Positions 10,588-17,785 of a stretch of DNA of 42,747 nt are shown here, one piece after another. The position numbers and the translations under genes are program-made. The notes beneath the pieces are model-generated. The model was not told the DNA's origin. It did no database searches and was given only the letters and a program-made list of their open reading frames with translations. Source of the stretch: an uncultured Clostridiaceae bacterium (GTDB lineage: Bacteria; Bacillota; Clostridia; Lachnospirales; Lachnospiraceae); assembly GCA_946185495.1 (NCBI GenBank), contig CAMHJT010000004.1:1-42747 (forward strand), written 5' to 3'. The first letter of the stretch is position 1; each line of letters opens with the position of its first letter.

Positions 10588-11364
10588 TCATATTCCATCA
10601 GACAGCCGGGCAAGTCCTGTCTCATCAAACCAGTCTGCCTGAAGGTCAAACAGGTGTCTTATATAATCTCCGGAAAAGATAGACTGCGGCTCGCCGAAGC
10701 GGTCCATACGGCCGTCCTTAAGGCAGAGAAGCCGGTCCGAGATCCTGCGCGCCAGCTCCAGCTCATGCAGGGAGAGGATCACGGTCATGTCCCTGCCGCG
10801 CCTCATTTCCTGCAGGAGGGATAAAAATTCCAGCTTATACCGGATATCCAGAAAGGAGGTGGGCTCGTCCAGCAAAAGCAGCTCCGGCTCCTGGCAAAAC
10901 GCCCTTGCCAGCAGGACCCGCTGGCGCTGACCGTCGCTTAACGTATCAAACTCCCGGTCCCGGAGTTCCCTGATCCGCAAAAGCTCTATTCCCTCCTCGA
11001 TCACATCCCGGTCCCTGTTGGAAAGCAGGCCGAACCTGCCGGTATAGGGATAGCGTCCGGAGGCCACCACCTCCCCGCAGGTGAGATACTCCGATCTCAC
11101 CCTGTCCGTAAACACGAAGGCTACCCGTTTCGCACGCTCCGCGCGCGGCAGGGAATCCAGCTCCCCGTCCCCGAGCACCACCTTTCCCCCAAGGGGTTCC
11201 AGAAGTCCGGCTATGCTCTTTAGCAGGGTGGATTTTCCGGCTCCGTTCGGGCCGATGACGGTCAGGATCTCCCCTTTCTTCAGAGAAAATGTCAGATCCC
11301 GGATCAGCGGAAGGCCGTGGTAGCCGGCCGTCAGCTTTTCCGCCTGAAAAAAAATCTGTTCCAT
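10588..11364 (-). CDS. Iron-siderophore/cobalamin-type ABC transporter ATP-binding protein
   Basis: GPNGAGKSTLLKSIAGLL, LSDGQRQRVLLARAF, LLLDEPTSFLDIRYKLEFL; FepC/BtuD type. Confidence 0.93.
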   Translation of the reverse strand: MEQIFFQAEKLTAGYHGLPLIRDLTFSLKKGEILTVIGPNGAGKSTLLKSIAGLLEPLGGKVVLGDGELDSLPRAERAKRVAFVFTDRVRSEYLTCGEVVASGRYPYTGRFGLLSNRDRDVIEEGIELLRIRELRDREFDTLSDGQRQRVLLARAFCQEPELLLLDEPTSFLDIRYKLEFLSLLQEMRRGRDMTVILSLHELELARRISDRLLCLKDGRMDRFGEPQSIFSGDYIRHLFDLQADWFDETGLARLSDGI

Positions 11365-11366
11365 GC

Positions 11367-12395
11367 TCAGTCCTCCCTCTTCCGATCCATCAAAAGCCAG
11401 ATCACGACAGGCGCTCCAAACACCGCCGTCACTGTGCTGATGGAAAGCTCCACCGGAGCCAGTACCATCCTGGCGATCAGGTCACAGGCCAGGCAGAACA
11501 GACCGCCTCCCAAAAAGGTTCCCGGGATCATCCAGCCCGGTGCCTCCGTTTTCAGACACCGCCTGATCAGATGCGGAACGGCGATCCCCACAAAGGAAAT
11601 GGGCCCGGCAAACGCGACCACACAGGCGGACAGGATGCTGGACAAAAGGATCAGCTCCACCCTCAGCAGGCGGATGTTCACGCCAAGCCCGGCCGCATGG
11701 CTCTCCCCCATCCGGTAGGCGTTGATCGGCTTCGAGATCAAAGACACCAGCACCGCCGCCGCAAAAACCAGCACTGCCGAGATCCGCACATGCTCCCAGG
11801 TCATGCCGGAAAAGCTTCCCCTTGACCAGTTGTGCAGATTGACGATATCGGCGTCATCCGCAAATGTGACAACCAGTTCCGTGACCGCCGAGCAGATATA
11901 TCCGATCATCACTCCGCCCACCACCAGCTTTGCCATGCTCCGGACCTTTCCCGAGAGCGCAAGCACCAGCGCAAGGGAGGCCACTGCCCCGGCAAAGGCG
12001 GATACGATCAGCATTCCCTGGCTGACGCGGACCGACCGCCCCAGCAGAAAGATCATGGAAAGCGCCACCGTAAGCTTCGCGCCGGACGATATGCCCAGCA
12101 CAAAGGGTCCCGCGATCGGATTGTGAAAAAACGTCTGGAGCAGATATCCGGAAAGCGCCAGGGCGCCGCCGAGGATCCATGCCTCGCAGGCCCGCGGGAG
12201 CCGTATCTCTATCACGATCCTGGACGCCACCTCATCCACCGACTGTCCCAGAAGCGTCTCCACCGCCTCGTGGAGAGGGATAGAAATGCTGCCGTATAAA
12301 ATACTGCACGCCATGCACAGGACACAGCCCGCCGCCAGCAGAAACAAAGCCGCGGCACGCCGCACCGCATTCGATGATCGCTCCCTCATTTCCAT
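11367..12395 (-). CDS. FecCD/BtuC-family ABC transporter permease
   Basis: RLPRACEAWILGGALALSGYLLQTFFHNPIAGPFVLGISSGAKLT and AFAGPISFVGIAVPHLIRR are hallmark FecCD motifs. Confidence 0.95.
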   Translation of the reverse strand: MEMRERSSNAVRRAAALFLLAAGCVLCMACSILYGSISIPLHEAVETLLGQSVDEVASRIVIEIRLPRACEAWILGGALALSGYLLQTFFHNPIAGPFVLGISSGAKLTVALSMIFLLGRSVRVSQGMLIVSAFAGAVASLALVLALSGKVRSMAKLVVGGVMIGYICSAVTELVVTFADDADIVNLHNWSRGSFSGMTWEHVRISAVLVFAAAVLVSLISKPINAYRMGESHAAGLGVNIRLLRVELILLSSILSACVVAFAGPISFVGIAVPHLIRRCLKTEAPGWMIPGTFLGGGLFCLACDLIARMVLAPVELSISTVTAVFGAPVVIWLLMDRKRED

Positions 12396-12486
12396 ACTCC
12401 TCCCGCTTATCTATTATCTCCATGCCTGCCGCCGGACAGGGATTTCCGCCACCTCTCCATCACTCAGGCATCCTGTTGCGCTTCCC

Positions 12487-13635
12487 TCATTTTAACGGAT
12501 ACAGATAGGTCAGCGCTTCCGTCTCCCCTGCCAGCATCGCATGGAGATCCTCTATCATCCCGCCGGCCGAAAGGGACTGCTGGTATAGATCCTGCGTGGT
12601 GCACCAGACCTTTCCCTCCTTCACAGCCTTAAAATCCTCAAGAGGCCTCATCTCGTCCAGCAATTCCTCCAGGGACTGCGGGGCGCCGCCGATCGTGCTG
12701 TTATAGATCAGGTAATCCGCCTCCCTCGCCCTGCGGTAGAATTCCTCCTGCTGCATATTCACCGTAGAGCGCCTGTTCTCCCCGTCATCCTCCCCGGAGA
12801 AGACATACGTGCCGCCAGCCAGCTCGATCATTCTCGGCACATAGTCCGACGACCGCCTGACATTGACGCTTCCGTTTGCCGTAATATAGAAAAACGCGAC
12901 TGTACTGCCGGCAGAGTCTTCCTGCTTTACCCGTTCCACGACCGCCTTCTGGGCTTTTACGACCTCCGCGGCCTCTTCCTCCCTGTCAAACAGCAGACCG
13001 TACACCAAGATCCACTCCACCCGCCCAAGAGGGTGCGTCTCATAGCTTGCGCGGTCCACCAGCACCGGAATGCCAAAGCTCTCCAGCTTTTCCACAACCG
13101 CAGGCGAATGCAGGATCATGCTGTTCTCTATGGCAATGCCGCAATGTCCGGAGACCAGAAGCTCATAATCCGGCATATTGTATTTTCCGGCATAGGAAAG
13201 AGTGCCCTCCTCCATTGCGGCTTTTGCCTCCGGAATGCACCAGTTCTCCGCCTTCTGGCCGGAAAAACAGACCATGGGAAGCGCGTCCAGCGCGCATACC
13301 ATGTCCATCGCCGCGGACGCGACCAGATAGACGTTTTGAATCGGGCGCTGCAGCAAAATGACATCCTCCGGCAGATCCTCCGGAATCTCCTTCTGCTCCG
13401 GAACAACCAGATATCTTCTTCCATCTCCCACGGTGAGAAGGGCATAGCCGTCCCTGTAATAATCCACCGCAAATTCCCTGGCAAATTCCGGCTCCAGGCT
13501 TCTTACATACGTAAGCTGCGCGCTGATTTCCGTTTCCCTGTCCGCTACAGCGTTCTCTGTCCCGCCTCCACCGCCGCAGGCCGTAAGCGCCGCCAGGCAC
13601 AGCGCCGCAAGCAGGATCCAACCTGTCCGTTTCAT
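12487..13635 (-). CDS. ABC transporter substrate-binding lipoprotein (BtuF/FepB type)
   Basis: MKRTGWILLAALCLAALTAC lipobox; periplasmic-binding features; operon with FecCD permease and ATPase. Start trimmed from 13677 to the MKRTG methionine. Confidence 0.88.
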   Translation of the reverse strand: MKRTGWILLAALCLAALTACGGGGGTENAVADRETEISAQLTYVRSLEPEFAREFAVDYYRDGYALLTVGDGRRYLVVPEQKEIPEDLPEDVILLQRPIQNVYLVASAAMDMVCALDALPMVCFSGQKAENWCIPEAKAAMEEGTLSYAGKYNMPDYELLVSGHCGIAIENSMILHSPAVVEKLESFGIPVLVDRASYETHPLGRVEWILVYGLLFDREEEAAEVVKAQKAVVERVKQEDSAGSTVAFFYITANGSVNVRRSSDYVPRMIELAGGTYVFSGEDDGENRRSTVNMQQEEFYRRAREADYLIYNSTIGGAPQSLEELLDEMRPLEDFKAVKEGKVWCTTQDLYQQSLSAGGMIEDLHAMLAGETEALTYLYPLK

Positions 13636-13685
13636 CTGTCTCACCTCATTTATGCGCGGGTTGCCGCCGCCTTTCATCCTGATCC

Positions 13686-13757
13686 GTAACTGCTCGGCAA
13701 AATATACTGTTTGGGTACGGTCTGCGCAGTGAATGCGCAGACCTGCTGAGTAGTTAC
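13686..13757 (-). repeat. Dispersed palindromic repeat, internally deleted copy C
   Basis: Reverse strand GTAACTACTCAGCAGGTCTGCGCATTCACTGCGCAGACCGTACCCAAACAGTATATTTTGCCGAGCAGTTAC: left end and hairpin 1, then directly the right terminus. Confidence 0.8.
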
Positions 13758-13758
13758 G

Positions 13759-14919
13759 TTATTCCTTCTGTTTCCGCCTGCGCAAATACACGCAGGCGCA
13801 GATCACGATAGCCAACAGGATCACAGCAGCCACGATCCAGACCGCCGCAGTGCCCGTTTCCGCCTTTTTCAATGTCGCAGGGTCAAATACCAGCGTATAC
13901 GCAATCTCATGAGGCCTGCTCATGGCAGTCGTATCCGCCACCACCTCCATGCCGTCAAACGCCAGCAGCGGAACCAGAAACACGGAATTCCCTTCCTTAT
14001 TCACTGGAAAATACTGCTTACCGTTGACATACATATAGTCATAATTAGGACTGCTCCACGCAATCCTTACCATCGCTGTTCCGTCCCTGACCTCAAGCAC
14101 TGCCGGGGAATCCACGGTTGCCCTTCCGCTGCCGCCCTCAAGAGAAACCTCTACGGTATAGGTCCCGTCCTTTTCCTCAAGCTTCAACGGCTTAAGCTCC
14201 GGATCCTCCGTCTTTGCCGACGGCTCCTGTCCCTTGGAGCCGTTTTCCACATCCTTTGAGGCGTCCTGCTCCTCGGATCCGTTTTCCGCATCCTTTGAGG
14301 CGTCCTGCTCCTCAGATCCGTTCTCCGCATCTTTCGCAGCGTCCTGCTCCTCAGATCCGTTCTCCGCATCTTTCGCAGCGTCCTGTTCTCCGGCGCTTTG
14401 TTTCTCCGCTTCTGCCTGTTTTGTGTCCCCGCTTCCGTCTGATGAAATCTCCCCGGCTTCGTCTGCAGGATTTCCTGTCCTTTCAGGCAGCGCTTCTGCC
14501 GGAAGGGAAGCCGACTGAAATACAAGTGTCCTGTCATACCACTGCTGCTTCCGCTTGCTGAACGCCGCGCACGCGATGTCGCTGTCCAGCGTCTCCACCG
14601 GCACCGTATAGGTATAGGCGCCATCCGCATCCTCCACATAGGGGATCATTTCCTCCTCTGCGGCCTGCGCCGCCTCCTCTCCTGTTCCCATAAAGAGCTT
14701 CTCGTAGCCCGTTCCGCTCAGTGTCAGGACCGCCTGCATCTCTCCCCCTGACACCGTCAGGTCTGCCTTAACAATCCGGAACATGGAGGAGCTGGAAGAC
14801 ACCTCAATGGAATATGTACCATCCTGCACCTCCTGCCCCGTAATCCCTTCTGCCGAGACCGGAAACCACATCCCTATCACGCATAGAATGACCAGCCATA
14901 TCCTTACCCATGTTTTCAT
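13759..14919 (-). CDS. Secreted, C-terminally membrane-anchored protein with two related (NEAT/Shp-like?) domains separated by acidic repeats
   Basis: Signal peptide; domain 1 DGTYSIEVSSSSSMFRIVKADLTVSGGEMQAVLTLSG; linker of 4 x ~13 aa EEQDAAKDAENGS; domain 2 DGTYTVEVSLEGGSGRATVDSPAVLEVRDGTAMVRIAWSSPNYDYMYVNGKQYFPV; C-terminal TM then RRRKQKE. The heme/metal-binding assignment is tentative. Confidence 0.6.
   Translation of the reverse strand: MKTWVRIWLVILCVIGMWFPVSAEGITGQEVQDGTYSIEVSSSSSMFRIVKADLTVSGGEMQAVLTLSGTGYEKLFMGTGEEAAQAAEEEMIPYVEDADGAYTYTVPVETLDSDIACAAFSKRKQQWYDRTLVFQSASLPAEALPERTGNPADEAGEISSDGSGDTKQAEAEKQSAGEQDAAKDAENGSEEQDAAKDAENGSEEQDASKDAENGSEEQDASKDVENGSKGQEPSAKTEDPELKPLKLEEKDGTYTVEVSLEGGSGRATVDSPAVLEVRDGTAMVRIAWSSPNYDYMYVNGKQYFPVNKEGNSVFLVPLLAFDGMEVVADTTAMSRPHEIAYTLVFDPATLKKAETGTAAVWIVAAVILLAIVICACVYLRRRKQKE
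14236..14391 (-). repeat. Tandem 39-bp coding repeats (4 copies) in the surface protein linker
   Basis: Protein repeats EQDAAKDAENGS / EEQDAAKDAENGS / EEQDASKDAENGS / EEQDASKDVENGS. Confidence 0.9.
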
Positions 14920-14990
14920 CTGTTTTCCTCTCCTTTTCTGCGTACTGTCCGTTCAACATCGTATCAGCTAAGCAGTTTTTCTCCTGAAAG

Positions 14991-15020
14991 AAAAGTCCCG
15001 CAGGTACCTGCGGGACTTTT
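14991..15020 (-). terminator. Perfect palindromic hairpin between cbiK and the surface protein gene; probable terminator
   Basis: aaaagtcccgcaggtacctgcgggactttt is a perfect 30-nt palindrome flanked by A/T tracts. Confidence 0.8.
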
Positions 15021-15088
15021 ACCAGCGCGTCTTTTCAGCTATATCACCAAAAACCGTCCGTCCATTCAACGACCAGCCGTAGTTCCTG

Positions 15089-16093
15089 CTACTCCATCGC
15101 CTTCTTGGTATGCTCTACATAAATATCCTGAATGTCCGGAACCTGTCCAAGTCCTTCCAGAATGCACTCAACCTCATATCCCTCTTTGGTCAGGATGGAT
15201 TTCCAAGAATCGTCCTCATCACCGGCCATATCGTTGTTGGCGTGGTCGCCTGCCACAACCATCAGCGGCTCCAGTACCACCCGCTTATAGGTTCCTTTTT
15301 CCTTCAGGGCAGCGATCACATCCTCCAAAGATGGCTCCGCCTCCACGGTTCCAATATAATAGTTGTCAAATCCCTGCTCCGTCAGGCGCCCCTGAATCTT
15401 CGCGTACACCTGGTTGGAATCTGCCTCGGTTCCATGTCCCATGAAACAGATTGCCGTCTCGCCGTCATCATAGGAAGCTGTCTTCTTTGTGACAGCCTGG
15501 ATCACGGCGTCAATATCCGCATCCTCCATCAACAGCGGCTGTGCCAGAACGGTCTTGTCAAACTTGTCCTTATATTTGTCCAAAGCATCTGCCAGATCCG
15601 TGTACTCAAAACCATTCATCAAATGGGTCGGCTGCACGATCAAAGTTTTGATCCCGTCTTCTACCGCCCGGTCTAACGCCTGCTCCACATTGTCGATCTC
15701 CAGGCCGTCCCTCTCCTTGAGCTTATCGATAATGATCTGGCTTGTAAAGGCACGCCGCACCTCATACTCCGGAAAAGCGTCCGCGATCTTTTTCTCAATC
15801 GCGCCGATCGTCAGATCCCTCGACTCGTTATAACTGGTACCGAAGCTGACTACCAGGATCGCTGTGTCCTCTGCCTTTTCCTGGTCCTCCTTTGAAGCGG
15901 AATCCGCCTCATCCTGTCCGACCTCTTCAGCCTCTTCGTCCTGTCCGGCCTCTTCGGTCTCCTCATCCTGCACCTCGTCCTTTTCTGCCTCCTGCGTGGC
16001 TTCCGGCTTTGCACCGGTTCCACCGCCGCATCCGGTCACGCAAAAAATCCCCATCAGGGAAGCCATCAATACTGCTGCAACTTTCTTCTTCAT
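15089..16093 (-). CDS. cbiK: Sirohydrochlorin cobaltochelatase CbiK-like, predicted lipoprotein
   Basis: MKKKVAAVLMASLMGIFCVTGC lipobox, acidic linker, then AILVVSFGTSYNESRDLTIGAIEKKI...VQPTHLMNGFEY...CFMGHGTEADSNQVYAKIQ...VVLEPLMVVAGDHANNDMAGDEDDSWK. Start trimmed from 16204 to the ATG after AAGAAGGAGAAAGAAC. Confidence 0.92.
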   Translation of the reverse strand: MKKKVAAVLMASLMGIFCVTGCGGGTGAKPEATQEAEKDEVQDEETEEAGQDEEAEEVGQDEADSASKEDQEKAEDTAILVVSFGTSYNESRDLTIGAIEKKIADAFPEYEVRRAFTSQIIIDKLKERDGLEIDNVEQALDRAVEDGIKTLIVQPTHLMNGFEYTDLADALDKYKDKFDKTVLAQPLLMEDADIDAVIQAVTKKTASYDDGETAICFMGHGTEADSNQVYAKIQGRLTEQGFDNYYIGTVEAEPSLEDVIAALKEKGTYKRVVLEPLMVVAGDHANNDMAGDEDDSWKSILTKEGYEVECILEGLGQVPDIQDIYVEHTKKAME

Positions 16094-16182
16094 GTTCTTT
16101 CTCCTTCTTTCCAAATATGGTTTCAAATGATCGTAAAAGCCCCGAAAATTGCAATCTATGGCGCAGCTCCTTTTGGACACCA

Positions 16183-16215
16183 TAAGAAAAACCCTTTTCC
16201 GCATCCGGCAAAGGG
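16183..16215 (-). terminator. Rho-independent terminator between the cobalamin riboswitch and cbiK
   Basis: Minus strand CCCTTTGCCGGATGCGGAAAAGGG followed by TTTTTCTT. Confidence 0.82.
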
Positions 16216-16360
16216 CCTGTACTCAAAACACAACGCAGTTGCCCGGCCTTTCCCGGACAGCCGCCGAATTTCTTCCTGTATTCCTGACGTACAGCCAATT
16301 ACTCGTGGCCTTGAAGCCGTCATACCGGCGCGCACGCGCTGCAGGCAGCTTCTGTACAGC

Positions 16361-16541
16361 AGTCAGGCAGGTCTCCCGACTCATAGATCTTCGCATCCGC
16401 CATCTTCCCAGTTGCCCAGTGATATATCGGCCTCTGCTCCCTAAATACGGTGACGAGTTCGTACAGGATTCTCACCTGTTTCCCTTTTCACCAGAACCGA
16501 TGAACCGGCACCAAGCCGTTCCATCCTTCTGACACCTGACT
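16361..16541 (-). ncRNA. Cobalamin riboswitch (leader of cbiK)
   Basis: Minus strand: AGTCAGGTGTCAGAAGG...GGGAAACAGGTGAGAATCCTGTACGAACTCGTCACCGTATTTAGGGAGC...TCACTGGGCAACTGGGAAGATGGCGG...GAGTCGGGAGACCTGCCTGACT. B12 box and P1 pairing (AGTCAGG/CCTGACT) are visible. Confidence 0.93.
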
Positions 16542-16594
16542 CCTTTTTCTTCAAAAGGGGTAACTAACTTGCTGAATAGTTACCACAAGTGCTT

Positions 16595-16623
16595 ATTGTA
16601 GCACACTATCTCCTGTCTGACAA
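16595..16623 (-). promoter_or_regulatory. Sigma-A-type promoter for the riboswitch/cbiK transcript
   Basis: Minus strand TTGTCA - 17 bp - TACAAT just upstream of the riboswitch. Confidence 0.75.
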
Positions 16624-16676
16624 GCCCACATTAAAATATTATGGGCATCGCTTCTCTTCTGAAAGAAACTGTCACA

Positions 16677-16742
16677 TGCCGGATGGCTCCCAACGGGTCG
16701 TTCATTTACACTCCGGGTACGCTTTCGCTTAGCTGCTCACCA
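16677..16742 (+). repeat. Dispersed repeat fragment D, related to the left half of copy B
   Basis: gttcatttacactccgggtacgctttcgcttagctgctcac versus copy B gttcatttgcactccgggcacgctctcgcttagttgctcac. Confidence 0.65.
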
Positions 16743-16753
16743 AGGACCGGCGT

Positions 16754-17785
16754 TCACAAATAGCCCTTGAGCACCTCCCCGATTCCGCAGACTACGCGAA
16801 TCACGCTGTCTGCCTCCCCCGCAAGCATGCAGTGGATTCTGCCGACCGTCTCCCGGTATGCCCGCTCAAAGGGATTCATCGGCACAAGCCCGCCTCCGAT
16901 CTCATCGCTTATAATGACCAGCCCGCCTTTTTTTTGAAGCAGCGCCTCCGCTTCCCGTTCGCAGTCCCTTCCCTCCAGAAGCTGCCGCCGGATCTGTTCA
17001 TGATAGCCCGAAACCACCTCGTATCCCTGCGGGAAATGCGCCCGCACATACGCTCCCTTTCCCTGATACGCCCCGCCGATCACCAGGATCGTTTTTCCGT
17101 TCTCCATCCGTGCTCCTTTCCTGACCGGTTTCCCTTGTTCCGGTTCCCTTTCCCTGCTGTTTTTTAAAATGCCAAGCGTTCCCCGCGCCTTGTGCCAGAC
17201 AGGGATGCCGCAGACAACCTCAGCCACGCCGTCAGCGGCGGCCGCAAGCCTCGCGTTCCACGCTCCCAGCAGGCGGATATAGTTCAGGGTTTCCTCCCCC
17301 CACGCCATCGGCTCGGAGAAAATCTCATTTGTCACAATGACCATGCAGCCTGCGGCAGCCGCAAGGCCGCCCAGGATCTCCGGCATCCTGCAGGCATCCT
17401 CCCCCGCCTTCCATAACGGCTCCGGGTACAGGCATCCCGCAAGCAGGTTGGACAGATCCTCCAGCATGACGACCGACTGCTCCCCAAATACCGCCTGTCC
17501 TGTCTCACTTGTCCCGACAGGCGCAGGTGCCAGGACCGCATCCTCGCCTGCCGCGCAGGACAGGAAAAAATCCGGCCCGCACTCAACCGTGCGGAAACCG
17601 TACCCCGCCCGCTGCGCGCGGTGCCTTGCGATCCGCGCAAGGCTCTCCCCGTCACGCGCTGTCATGGTCGCAAGATAATAAAGCCCGCCCCGCTCCCGGC
17701 AGATTTGCCCTGCAAAGCGCACCGCCAGCTGTTCCGCAAACGCGGATTTCCCACTGCCGCTGCCTCCCGTAACCAATATCAGCAT
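16754..17785 (-). CDS. cobU: Two-domain CobU-like protein (adenosylcobinamide kinase/guanylyltransferase plus second CobU-like domain)
   Basis: N-domain MLILVTGGSGSGKSAFAEQLA...IVTNEIFSEPMAWGEETLNYIRLLG; C-domain ILVIGGAYQGKGAYV...VIISDEIGGGLVPMNPFERAYRETVGRIHCMLAGEADSVIRVVCGIG. Confidence 0.85.
   Translation of the reverse strand: MLILVTGGSGSGKSAFAEQLAVRFAGQICRERGGLYYLATMTARDGESLARIARHRAQRAGYGFRTVECGPDFFLSCAAGEDAVLAPAPVGTSETGQAVFGEQSVVMLEDLSNLLAGCLYPEPLWKAGEDACRMPEILGGLAAAAGCMVIVTNEIFSEPMAWGEETLNYIRLLGAWNARLAAAADGVAEVVCGIPVWHKARGTLGILKNSREREPEQGKPVRKGARMENGKTILVIGGAYQGKGAYVRAHFPQGYEVVSGYHEQIRRQLLEGRDCEREAEALLQKKGGLVIISDEIGGGLVPMNPFERAYRETVGRIHCMLAGEADSVIRVVCGIGEVLKGYL

Noticed and set aside
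16093-16204. N-terminal extension of CbiK (MRKRVFLMVSKRSC...)
   Set aside because: It runs through the riboswitch terminator; the lipoprotein start at 16093 has a proper RBS and signal peptide.
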